From the NCBI RefSeq assembly GCF_040219335.1, contig NZ_JAVJSQ010000029.1, forward strand, positions 1 through 64,000: a DNA stretch of 64,000 nt, written 5' to 3'. Numbering within the stretch: the stretch's first letter is position 1; each line of letters begins with the position of its first letter. The notes beneath the pieces were generated by a model. It was not told the DNA's origin, searched no databases, and saw nothing but the letters and a program-made list of their open reading frames with translations. Below are positions 27,887 to 37,100 of this stretch, in pieces. Made by a program: the position numbers and the translations under genes. The stretch is from Gimesia sp. (GTDB taxonomy: Bacteria > Planctomycetota > Planctomycetia > Planctomycetales > Planctomycetaceae).

Positions 27887-28911
27887 TGTCTGACGAACTT
27901 TCGTCACCGCCGGAACTCTCCACCGAGCCGATCGAAATTACTGTCGAGGCACGCGCTCATGGCTGGCGGATAGATCATTATCTCTGTCGCCTGTATCCGA
28001 ATTACACCCGCGTCTTATTCCAGAAAGCGATCAAGCAGGAAGCGGTGCTGGTCAACGGCTTGCCCGTCAAAGCTGCCCGCCGCATGCGAGTCAACGACCG
28101 GGTCTCGGTTCGCCTGCCTGAGCTGCCCGATAATCAGCTTCCCCCGGAAGACATTCCGCTGGATATCATTTACGAAGACGACTTTATCGCCGTCATCAAT
28201 AAGCCTTCGGATATGATCGTCCATCCCGGCAAAGGCAACTATGCGGGAACACTGGCAGGAGCCCTGCAGCATCACTTCGATCAGCTCAGCGATGTCGCCG
28301 GCCAGTTTCGGCCCGGAATCGTCCATCGTCTCGACCGGAATACCAGCGGTCTGCTGGTTGTCGCCAAGGATAACCAGGTTCACGCCCGTCTGAGTGCCCA
28401 GTTCGAAAAGCGGGAAGTTCAGAAGGAATACCGGGCGATTGTCTGGGGACGCATGGAATTCGACACCGATTACATCGAGACGTTCATGTGCGTGCATCCC
28501 CGACACCGGGAGAAAATGATCGTCTGTGATGAAGGGGGCAATGCCCGCGACGCGTTCACTTATTACGAAGTGATTCAGCGTTACAAGGCGTTTAGCTACG
28601 TGCGACTCAAACCCCGCACCGGGCGCACCCACCAGCTGCGGGTACATATGCAACATATCGGCCATCCCATTGTGGCGGACCGCGTGTATGGCGGCCGGAT
28701 CACTCTGAAAATGAAGGATCTGAGCGTGCAGGCCGAGGCGGACGCCGCGGAGCTGGAAAGCGACATTCTGATCGAACGACAGGCCCTGCATGCCTATCGT
28801 CTGGAATTTAGTCATCCGCACAGTGGAAAACCGATGCAGTTTGAGGCACCATTACCAGAAGATATGCAACAGACCTTAGCCGCCTTGGACCAGTATCAGA
28901 AGGAAAATTGA
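27886..28911 (+). CDS. rluD: RluA/RluD-family 23S rRNA pseudouridine synthase
   Basis: A 341-aa enzyme. The N-terminal S4 RNA-binding domain (about 25-80) includes WRIDHYLCRL and VLVNGLPVK. The catalytic domain follows, with the RluA-family motif GIVHRLDRNTSGLLVVA; catalytic Asp150 is in HRLDRNTSG. Later family segments are KEYRAIVWG and RTGRTHQLRVHMQHIGHPI. RluD modifies helix 69 of 23S rRNA in E. coli; substrate specificity here is inferred from the S4-plus-catalytic layout. It is translationally coupled to the upstream TPR membrane protein, and the next gene starts immediately after it. Confidence 0.93.
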   Translation: MSDELSSPPELSTEPIEITVEARAHGWRIDHYLCRLYPNYTRVLFQKAIKQEAVLVNGLPVKAARRMRVNDRVSVRLPELPDNQLPPEDIPLDIIYEDDFIAVINKPSDMIVHPGKGNYAGTLAGALQHHFDQLSDVAGQFRPGIVHRLDRNTSGLLVVAKDNQVHARLSAQFEKREVQKEYRAIVWGRMEFDTDYIETFMCVHPRHREKMIVCDEGGNARDAFTYYEVIQRYKAFSYVRLKPRTGRTHQLRVHMQHIGHPIVADRVYGGRITLKMKDLSVQAEADAAELESDILIERQALHAYRLEFSHPHSGKPMQFEAPLPEDMQQTLAALDQYQKEN

Positions 28912-28913
28912 AG

Positions 28914-29786
28914 ATGAAGCTCGCGAAAGTGCTATTGTCAAACGGGGAACGTCATGTCGCCATCGTGGAAGCAAACGGAGTGCAGCTGCTGGATCTGTCA
29001 CAGGTCGACAACATCCACCGTCTGTCGGACATCCTGCATTCCGCCGATCCGGTCGGACTGGCCAAATTCCTGATCGACAAAGAGCTGCCGCCCGTCCCCT
29101 TCAATCAGCTGGAGTTCCTCGCCCCCGTTGATTACCAGGAAGTCTGGGCCGCCGGGGTGACCTACAAGCGCAGCCAGGTGGCGCGGATGGAAGAATCCGA
29201 AACAGCCGCTTCGCATTACGACCAGGTCTACACCGCAGATCGTCCCGAGCTCTTCTTCAAGGCAACTCCCAACCGGGTCTGTGGTCCGAATCAGCCGGTT
29301 CGTGTCCGCTTTGACAGTCAGTGGTCTGTGCCCGAACCAGAGCTGGCTCTGATCGTCTCTCCCGATCAGAAACTGGTGGGTTACACGGTGGGCAACGATA
29401 TGTCCGCCCGTGACATCGAAGGCGAAAACCCGCTTTATCTGCCACAGGCGAAATTTTACAAACAGTGTTGCGGCCTGGGCCCCTGTGTCCTGCTGCACGA
29501 GGGCCCCCTGGATCGCGAAGCCACCAGGATCATTCTGACCATCGAACGGGACGGCGAAGAAGTCTTCCGCGGCGATACGTCCGTCGCAGAAATGGCCCGC
29601 GGACTGGAAGATCTCATCAGCTGGCTCGTGAAAGAGAATGATTTCCCCAGCGGTGCGATTCTGCTTACCGGAACCGGCATTGTTCCGCCGGACGAATTCA
29701 CTCTCGAAGATCGGGACATCGTCTCCATCGAGATCACCGGTATCGGGACGCTGATCAATCCAGTTGTGAAAGATTCAGCTCCTTAG
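28914..29786 (+). CDS. Fumarylacetoacetate hydrolase-family enzyme
   Basis: A 290-aa protein. The FAH-fold catalytic core has WAAGVTYKRSQVARMEES (about 79), FFKATPNR, the metal-binding EPELAL with its acidic residues, and GYTVGNDMSARDIEGENPL. The ARMEES and DIEGENPLYLPQAKFY segments resemble 2-keto-3-deoxy-sugar-acid dehydratases of this superfamily more than true fumarylacetoacetases. A sugar-acid role is also suggested by the convergent PfkB kinase, but this is inference. ATG 28914 has AGGA 9 nt upstream. Its last 32 bp overlap the 3' end of the kinase gene on the other strand. Confidence 0.88.
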   Translation: MKLAKVLLSNGERHVAIVEANGVQLLDLSQVDNIHRLSDILHSADPVGLAKFLIDKELPPVPFNQLEFLAPVDYQEVWAAGVTYKRSQVARMEESETAASHYDQVYTADRPELFFKATPNRVCGPNQPVRVRFDSQWSVPEPELALIVSPDQKLVGYTVGNDMSARDIEGENPLYLPQAKFYKQCCGLGPCVLLHEGPLDREATRIILTIERDGEEVFRGDTSVAEMARGLEDLISWLVKENDFPSGAILLTGTGIVPPDEFTLEDRDIVSIEITGIGTLINPVVKDSAP

Positions 29787-30675
29787 TCTGCAGGACGGCT
29801 TCGATTTCCGCGAGGGACGGCAGTGCATCCCGATTGCCCAGGCGTTCGCATTTCAACGCTGCGGTGACACAGGCGAACTTCAGCACCCGCTCCCGCGGCC
29901 AGTCCTCAAGCAAGCCATAGAGCAGGGCACCGCTGAAGACATCGCCGGCCCCCGTGGTATCCAGAGAAAGCACGGGGAGTGCCGCGCAGTGCAGACAGCC
30001 TTCCTGACTGAATAACCACGCGCCGCGTACTCCATCGGTCACGGTGACCAGCTCCGGTCCCTGGTCCAGCAGTACTCTGCCACCTGCCAGCACATCGTCG
30101 GTCTGCAGATACTCGCTGAGAAACCGACGGGGGCAGTTCATGACATTCAGGTAAGGGATCAGTGTCTCCATCCCCGGCTTGAGTGAACCGGCATCGAGAC
30201 AGACGGTCACGCCGGCTTCCCGGGCGATCTGCGCTGCTTGCAGACACGTTTCCTGAGGCCAGCCATCCAGGTGCAGGAAGCGGGCCTGCTGAATGATTTG
30301 TCGATCCAGATCTTCCGGTTGCAACCAGTGTTCGGGACGATAGCAGGCGATCGTCCGCGTGCTTGCCTGTTCGTCGATCCAGACCTGGGCATATCCCGAG
30401 CGGGTCCCGGGGAGCAGACGGCTGGCATCGAGGTTCAGCTGCTCTGTTGCCAGGTCCTGCGCTATCAGGGGCCCGTATTGATCGTCGCCCCAACTGCCAA
30501 CAAAAGCGCACTGTTTTCCCAGGCGACTGAGCACAACCTGCGCCGTCGGCACCGGTCCGCCTACCTGGTAGGCGTCGCTGATAATGTTGGTTTTCGCATC
30601 CTGGGGTGGGTGTTGTGCCAGCAGGACCAGGTGGTCCACCACAACGGTTCCCAGACCGACGACATCATATTTCAT
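29755..30675 (-). CDS. PfkB-family carbohydrate kinase
   Basis: A 306-aa ribokinase-fold kinase. The N-terminal signature is YQVGGPVPTAQVVLSRLG (about 36-53). The C-terminal PfkB motif is DTTGAGDVFSGALLYGL (239-255), where Asp245 is the catalytic base and the preceding residues form the anion hole. It phosphorylates a sugar or sugar-like alcohol using ATP; the residues that fix substrate choice cannot be read with confidence. Together with the neighbouring FAH-family enzyme it might belong to a sugar-acid route such as 2-keto-3-deoxygluconate metabolism. It overlaps that gene tail-to-tail by 32 bp. Confidence 0.92.
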   Translation of the reverse strand: MKYDVVGLGTVVVDHLVLLAQHPPQDAKTNIISDAYQVGGPVPTAQVVLSRLGKQCAFVGSWGDDQYGPLIAQDLATEQLNLDASRLLPGTRSGYAQVWIDEQASTRTIACYRPEHWLQPEDLDRQIIQQARFLHLDGWPQETCLQAAQIAREAGVTVCLDAGSLKPGMETLIPYLNVMNCPRRFLSEYLQTDDVLAGGRVLLDQGPELVTVTDGVRGAWLFSQEGCLHCAALPVLSLDTTGAGDVFSGALLYGLLEDWPRERVLKFACVTAALKCERLGNRDALPSLAEIEAVLQTKELNLSQLD

Positions 30676-30716
30676 CTGACTGTGATTCTAACTTATGAAT
30701 GATAGGTTCGACTTGC

Positions 30717-31193
30717 TTAGAGCTTCTTTTCCCAGAACAGTGCGCGTCCCATTTGAGGATCCAGTTCGTAGCCGTTGAAACCGAATTTACGGTAAGCCGC
30801 CTGGGCACGCTGATTTCCTTCCAGCACTTCCAGCGTAAGTTTGCAGCAGCCCCGTGCCCGGGCGATCTGTTCAACGAATTCAAACAGCTGCCCGGCCAGA
30901 CCGGTGCCGCGAAACTCCGGAGCAACATACACATCGTGGATATTCAGTAGAGGCTGACAGGCGAACGAGGAGAATCCTTCAATGCAGATAATCAGGCCGA
31001 CGGGTGTCTCTTCGTCAAACGCGAGGACGACCACTGCATCGTTACGCTGATGCAGACGCGGAGCCAGATTCTCCTGCACCGTTTGTGGCAACGGTTTGCC
31101 GCCCCCTTCCGGCGAACAGGCGTAGCTGTTGAGCAGAGTCACCACCGCCGCAGCGTTACGGGGTTCACTCAAGTCGGCTTCGATAATCTGCAT
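30717..31193 (-). CDS. GNAT-family N-acetyltransferase
   Basis: A 158-aa single-domain acetyltransferase. Motif A, which binds the acetyl-CoA pyrophosphate, is VYVAPEFRGTGLAGQLFEF, with the Arg-x-x-Gly-x-Ala/Gly loop at RGTGLAG. Motif B is LEVLEGNQRAQAAYRKFGF, typical of GNAT enzymes. The acceptor substrate is not evident. It lies 41 bp upstream of the PfkB kinase on the same strand, so the two are possibly co-transcribed, and is divergent from the HisA-like gene. Confidence 0.9.
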   Translation of the reverse strand: MQIIEADLSEPRNAAAVVTLLNSYACSPEGGGKPLPQTVQENLAPRLHQRNDAVVVLAFDEETPVGLIICIEGFSSFACQPLLNIHDVYVAPEFRGTGLAGQLFEFVEQIARARGCCKLTLEVLEGNQRAQAAYRKFGFNGYELDPQMGRALFWEKKL

Positions 31194-31366
31194 CAGTGGC
31201 TCTTTTCATCTGGAAGCGAGAGGGGAGCCCGTTGTCTCCTCCGGTTCATATTCAGGCTGTTATTGTAATCAGATCCGCTGTCCCGGGGGAGCCAGACTGT
31301 TGGGGAACTGTTAAACTAAGTCTTTCTGGTTGTATTGAAATACGGATTTCTCAAGTAAGAGACGCG

Positions 31367-32110
31367 ATGAAAATCATTCCGGTACTGGACATTCTGAATC
31401 AAACCGTGGTGCGGGGGGTGGCTGGGGAACGCGATCTGTATCAACCCCTCCAGAGCAATCTGACTGACTCCAGTGATCCACTCGATCTGGCCCGCGCGAT
31501 TCGCGCTGAATTTGGCCTCAGTGAATTCTATGTAGCCGACCTCGATGCCATCATCCACCAGCGGCAGAATCTTGAGTTGTACCAGGGCCTGCTTGCCGAG
31601 GGTTTTACATTCCTGCTCGATTGCGGTCTGCGCACTACAGCGGACTGTGCAGCTTTGCAGGAATATCCGGGCATCAACATCGTGGCTGGCCTGGAGACGC
31701 TGGCAGGACCTGAAGAACTGGCGACACTCGCTGATCAGTGGGGGAGTGAGAGAACGGTCTTCAGTCTCGACCTGAAACAGGGAAAGCCTGTAGTCAGTGT
31801 TGCTGCTGGGAACCTGTTTGCGGAGCTTACGAATCCTCTCGATGTGGCAGAGCTGTCGCGGGAGCAGGGCGTTATGCAGATGATCCTGCTCGATCTGGCA
31901 CAGGTCGGCACCAGTCAGGGGACCGGCACCGAAGAGTTGTGTCAGACGTTACACGCACGATATCCCGAGTTGACGCTGATCACTGGAGGAGGGATTCGCA
32001 ACGCAGCAGAGCTCCAGGCTCAGGCGGCACTCGGGGCCGCGGGTGTGCTTGTCGCCTCTGCCTTGCATGACGGACGACTGGGGAGAGACGTGGTGCTCTC
32101 CCTGTCGTGA
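31367..32110 (+). CDS. HisA/HisF-related TIM-barrel protein
   Basis: A 247-aa beta/alpha barrel related to HisA. It has the first-strand motif IIPVLDILNQTVVRGVAG, an aspartate pair in FYVADLDAI on the third strand, and the phosphate-binding end LITGGGIRNAAEL and GVLVASALHDGRL. The pattern VVRGVAGERDLYQPL is characteristic of HisA-like proteins that accompany tetrahydromethanopterin/methanofuran C1 genes in methylotrophs and planctomycetes rather than of the histidine enzyme itself; I recall this pattern but cannot check it. No other his or C1 genes are in the window. ATG 31367 is chosen because homology begins there, although the frame extends upstream. Confidence 0.78.
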   Translation: MKIIPVLDILNQTVVRGVAGERDLYQPLQSNLTDSSDPLDLARAIRAEFGLSEFYVADLDAIIHQRQNLELYQGLLAEGFTFLLDCGLRTTADCAALQEYPGINIVAGLETLAGPEELATLADQWGSERTVFSLDLKQGKPVVSVAAGNLFAELTNPLDVAELSREQGVMQMILLDLAQVGTSQGTGTEELCQTLHARYPELTLITGGGIRNAAELQAQAALGAAGVLVASALHDGRLGRDVVLSLS

Positions 32111-32133
32111 GTCAGCGTCTTTCGGTGCCCGGA

Positions 32134-34047
32134 CTACTTCAGCAGATCGGGCAGGGCTTTCTTGACATCAGCCACGGTGGCACTGCGGTTGACGACCTTG
32201 CCCGACTTGTCCACGAGGAACATGGTCGGCAGGGAGATCACACCAAAGTCCCGGGCAGGGGCACTTTCCAGGCCACCCTCTTCATGGATGTGAGCCCAGG
32301 CCACTTTGTGCTGTTTGATATAGGTTTCAGCCAGTTCCGGGGTGGCGTCGAGGTTGATCCCCAGTACATCAAAGCCCTGGCTGTGGTACTTGTTGTAGAG
32401 GTCCTGAATCTGAGGCAGGTCTTCCGTGCAGGGTTTACACCAGCTGGACCAGAAGATGACCAGCAGCACTTTGCCGCGATACTGTTTGGCATCAATGCCG
32501 CCTCCGGCCAGACCTTTGCCTGACAGCTCCAGTTCCTGGCCAGCCAGGTTCATGCGTCGCAAGGCGCCTGCACCACGGGTGCCTGCTTCCGAACTGGCGT
32601 GAGACTCGACCAGTTTCGTGTACCATTTCTTGGACTCGGCAACTTTACCGCTGAATTCCTGGGTGACTGCCAGCTGCAGCATTGCTTCTGCAGAGTCATC
32701 GGAATTCGGATATTTCTTAATGAAGTCTTCGAGCTGTGTCAGCCACCAGGTCTGCACATCGCGGAGTTTATCGCTCTGCGTGCTCTGTAACTGGGTGCTG
32801 TAATCAGCGAGCAGGGTCCGGTAAGTGACGTAAGCCACCAGGTCCTGATCCTGTGAGGACTTCTGGACTTCGTCGCGAATCCGTTTCAGTTGAGTGAGGC
32901 CGTCCTTATAGCCTACCGTCTGAACGGCGGCGGCCAGACCGTCAACCATCTGTCGCGTCCACTGGGAACGTTCGTCTTCGTTCTTGGAAGCAGCAATCAG
33001 TTTTTCGATGATCGCCACCCGGTCTGCATTGTAGCGGGCGACGGCTTGCGGACCCTGCTCGGGAGAGGGGCCGTTCTGATCCAGTTTCTGCAATTCATCC
33101 AGCAGCCCCTGCATTTCTTTCGAGAGGCCAACCGTTGAGTTGGTAGGCAGTGTGCTGGCACCGGCAACAGGCTGCATCAGTGTGCCCCCTTCGGTGACCT
33201 GAATCGATTCACCTTCAATGGGCAGCGGTGCCTGGGTCAGACGCCAGGCGTCGCCAACGCGGATCAGTTCACCGAACTGCACCAGCCCACTTTTCCCCTT
33301 GGTGTCGACAATGGCCATCACGTTTTCAAAGACCTGCAGGTCTTTATCGGTTTTTACATCGTCGGCGGGAATCAATCCAGGCATTGCACCGTCGAAGCGA
33401 ACCCAGACCGTATCGGACGAGAGCATTTTCGATTTCGAGAGCAGTTCGGGAATCTTCGCGGAAGCCGCTTTGGTTGATTCACTAATCTTGTCGGCGAAGG
33501 GATTCTTAATCCCGGACGCGGACAGCTCATCATCGGTGATCAGCAGCGATTCGAAAACCTTTGTGTTATTTTTCGCCAGTGCGCTGATGGCAACCCGGGT
33601 GACTTCTTCGGGCGAAATCATTTTCCATTCATCAATGATTCCGTCTTCATTTTTATCGAGGCCCCAGCGGGTCCCTGCCAGATTCATCCAGCGCGATGCA
33701 TCAACCTTGTTGTTATAGTTCGCATCAATGTCCCGGTAGACTTCCAGGCCGCGATTGAAATACCGCCATTGATCGACCACGTTGTCTCCGTTGGTGTCGA
33801 CGAAGCGACGCAGGACCTGGCCATTCGGGCCGTAAACGATCCAGCCAGAGCTCTTCTTGCTCTGTTCGACTTCGACCTTGCAGCGACCGTACTCCGATTT
33901 TTCAGGCGTTTCGATTTCGATGTCCTGCTGAATCGGCTTGAAGGTGAGTGCCAGTTCAACAGAGGGGGCATCCGCCGCGGGTAGCGAACGGGAGAATGTA
34001 ACCAGGAGGGCAAAACCAGTGAGGAAGATTATGCGACCAATAGACAT
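32134..34047 (-). CDS. Secreted protein with EF-hand-like repeats and TlpA-type thioredoxin domain
   Basis: A 637-aa protein with a signal peptide (about 4-25, IGRIIFLTGFALLVTFSRSLPAA is the region). Three Asp-rich loops follow at about 84-93, 106-116 and 131-140, including DTNGDNVVDQ and DKNEDGIIDE; these have the D-x-N-x-D-G-x-x-D spacing of calcium-binding EF-hand/dockerin-like loops. A long helical middle part (about 300-500) follows. The C-terminal thioredoxin fold has WCKPC (Cys537, Cys540) and the cis-Pro loop SLPTMF. TlpA/ResA-like proteins reduce disulfides in exported proteins, including cytochrome c heme sites, which would fit a genome rich in exported CxxCH proteins. ATG 34047 is used because the signal peptide begins there. 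Confidence 0.85.
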   Translation of the reverse strand: MSIGRIIFLTGFALLVTFSRSLPAADAPSVELALTFKPIQQDIEIETPEKSEYGRCKVEVEQSKKSSGWIVYGPNGQVLRRFVDTNGDNVVDQWRYFNRGLEVYRDIDANYNNKVDASRWMNLAGTRWGLDKNEDGIIDEWKMISPEEVTRVAISALAKNNTKVFESLLITDDELSASGIKNPFADKISESTKAASAKIPELLSKSKMLSSDTVWVRFDGAMPGLIPADDVKTDKDLQVFENVMAIVDTKGKSGLVQFGELIRVGDAWRLTQAPLPIEGESIQVTEGGTLMQPVAGASTLPTNSTVGLSKEMQGLLDELQKLDQNGPSPEQGPQAVARYNADRVAIIEKLIAASKNEDERSQWTRQMVDGLAAAVQTVGYKDGLTQLKRIRDEVQKSSQDQDLVAYVTYRTLLADYSTQLQSTQSDKLRDVQTWWLTQLEDFIKKYPNSDDSAEAMLQLAVTQEFSGKVAESKKWYTKLVESHASSEAGTRGAGALRRMNLAGQELELSGKGLAGGGIDAKQYRGKVLLVIFWSSWCKPCTEDLPQIQDLYNKYHSQGFDVLGINLDATPELAETYIKQHKVAWAHIHEEGGLESAPARDFGVISLPTMFLVDKSGKVVNRSATVADVKKALPDLLK

Positions 34048-34194
34048 AGCACGGGGCTCCGATTCCGTTTGACGCGTCAGTAACAACAGTAACATTTAAC
34101 AGAGTCGGGATTTTAGTAGAAAACCGGCTCTGGGGTCACCATCAATTTTGACGATTCCCGGGAAACCCGCTGGACTTGCCGCAATCGGCGGTCA

Positions 34195-37100
34195 TCAGTT
34201 GATCAAGAGGCCTGCATAACCGACGACCCGCGATCGATCGCCGGTCACATCGCCCGAAGTTGCATAGCCCACTCGCTCTACCTGACTCAGTTTGCCCATT
34301 TTCTGAAGGGTCTTCATCACAATCACAGCGGGCAGCACACCACACATGGAAATATGCTGTGCCCGCACCGTTTCCAGCAGACCATCAGGATCAAGGGCGT
34401 CCATCTTTTCCAGGGCCAGTTGATCCAGTCGTCGGTTTTCGGCATCCGTGGCAAAGTGATTCATATCGCTGGAGATCAGCAATAGAGGCGGTTCGTCCAA
34501 TTGTTCGATGACCCGTGCCAGCCCCGCTGCGAAAGCGTCGCATTGCTGCAGGTTTCCTCCGCCGATGGCGATGCCGACGACGTGGGAATCGGGAGCCAGA
34601 CGTTTGATCAAGGGGAGTTCGACTTCGATGGCATGCTCACTCCGATGTGCAGCGGCATCGAGTTCCAGCCCGGGGATCTCCTCAGCCAGTCGGCGTGCGA
34701 GAGTGACGTCTGCTTCGAGGTTTCCATTAGGCAGTTGCCAGACCTTGTGAGGGGCCACCGCCCATTCCACGCCCTCCCGCGTGTGCTTGGGGCCGATTAC
34801 AATGATCGTGGATGGCAGTTTGATTCGCTGTAGAACCTCAGCAGCGATCTTGCCGGAGTACTTCCAGCCTGCATGAGGCACCATGGCTGCAGCCCACGTC
34901 TGAGGTTCTGCTTCATCGCGAAACAGTTCATCCAGTTGCATTTCCACGCTCTGAGGGTCAGCAGGGTAAAACGTGCCTGCTACGCCGGTGGGGCGGATTT
35001 CCGTACCCAGTTCTGCCCGGGGCCGATTGACGATCTCAAACCGGGACACAGCGGACTGTGTGGCCATACTGGCGACCTGGGCCGTTTCCAGCTGCATGAG
35101 CGACAGTGACTCTTGTGCCCGGGCGATGATTTCGGCTGCGGTCTCTTCCCGCTGATAGAACCAGCCCGTTTTCTGACCCTCCATCACAAACAGACTGCGG
35201 TTGCGGGAATCGAAGTCCTCCAGCGCAAGCCCTTCGACCGGGCCATGCAGGGCGGGGTCAGTCGCCAGGACCAGTTTGACCTGGAATTCACCCGGCCTCA
35301 GATTCTGGCGGGCAATAATCTGCGCGAGCTGCTGACACATGGAGAAGACGGTCGACTGCATCGGGAACGACTGTTTCAAGGCCCATTTAGAGAGCACCAG
35401 TTCTTCCGCAGTACTGCCGTGAATCAGAATCAGGGCCACTCCCTGAATGTTGGCATCCGAGACTTGCGGGCAGTAGTAGGAAGGAACCTGTCCCAGTCGT
35501 AATGCTTCGATCGTTGACTGAATGTACTGCTGGTACTGAGCGAACTCGCGGTGACTCAGAATCTGAGGCGCCGCTTTCTCCAGCGGCGCTTCCAGCATCT
35601 CCACCAGCTTGGCCTTACAGGAAACGCCCTGATAGCGGAGCAGGGTGGTCCCCGGATCTTTCCATGCGGTTGGAGGGAGCCCTGCCTTGATGCAGGTCTG
35701 GTTCAGAAATTCCTCTTCGCTCCAGCCATGGTCCAATGGCACGCCGGGCAGTAATAATCCGCTGCGGCCATCGGCGCGAATCTGCAGCCCATGCAGGCCG
35801 ACCTGAACCGCTTTCAAACGTTCGAGGCCCTGTTCTTCTACCAGTTCGAGATCGGAGAGCAGCCAGACTTCGACGTCCAGTTGTTCGATTTCACTTGGTG
35901 AGATAGGGGGAAACCGCGGGTCGTCTTTCGCGGCGCGGATGGCTGCCTGGTGGAGCGCCTGTCCCAGCGGAAGCGGCTGACCGAAGTTACCACAGCAGGA
36001 CCGCAGCTGTCCTTGTCTTTTGAGGCTGACAAATGCGCCGTTGATGACCATGTTCTCTAGATCTTCCAAAGCGATCTCGGCCGGCACGGTGCGAGTCGCT
36101 GTTCCCACTACCACCGCAGCCGCTTTCTGCAGAAGTTTTTGATGATGTTCGGGAGAAAGTTCGATCCTGGCAGTAGTGGAATCGCTTTGCATCGACGTGG
36201 AACCTTTCTGCTGTTCGCTGGAAGAAGAAGGAAGTGGATGCTGTTTCAAAAATGACTGCATATCCACGGGGAGTCGCTTTTGACCCCAATCACCCGGTCG
36301 TTGATCGAAATGCCCGGCAACCTCAGTATTACAATACTGACAGCGGTTACCATTCAGAGCATACTTTCCGAGCTGGTACCAGTTGCGTTCAATCAGTGTT
36401 TCGCCACAAGCGGGACAATAAGTACTCTGTCGGCGGACATCATTCACGTTTCCGGTGTAGACATATTTCAAACCGGCGGCGACTGCGATCTCACGGGCCC
36501 GGATCAGAGTTTCCGGGGGAGTGCTACCCCGGTCCAGCATGCGGAAGTCCGGATGAAAGGCAGAGAAGTGCAAGGGAACTTCGTCTCCCACTTTGTTGAG
36601 GATCCAGTCGCACATCCGCTGGAATTCGTCGTCATCATCATTGGCCTGGGGAATCACCAGGTTGGTAATTTCGAACCAGACATCCGTTTCCCGTTTTAAC
36701 CAGCCCAGGGTATCCAGGACAGGTTGGAGATGAGACAACGTTATGCGGTAGTAAAATTCCTCGGTAAACGCTTTGAGATCGATATTGGCGGCGTCAATGT
36801 GCTCGAAGAAGTCCGCGCGGGCCGACTCGGTGATATAACCTGCTGTCACGGCGACCGTTTTGACACCCTGGGCATGACAGGCTTTGGAAGTTTCGATCGC
36901 ATATTCCGACCAGATGATCGGGTCGTTGTAAGTAAACGCGACACTCTGGCAGCCCAGTTGTGCGGCGACATGGGCAATTTCTTCGGGAATGGCCCGGGAG
37001 CTCAGGCGTTCGAATTCCCGCGATTTGGAAATGTCCCAGTTCTGACAGAACTTACAACCCAGGTTACAGCCTGCGGTTCCGAAAGACAGCACGCTTGAAC

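Noticed and set aside
28015..28821. 268-codon minus-strand frame
   Set aside because: Completely antisense to the RluD-type gene, whose catalytic motifs are intact; it is a by-product of codon bias.
32238..32523. Extra frames on both strands across the thioredoxin domain
   Set aside because: They overlap the WCKPC-containing TlpA domain, which is clearly the coding frame.
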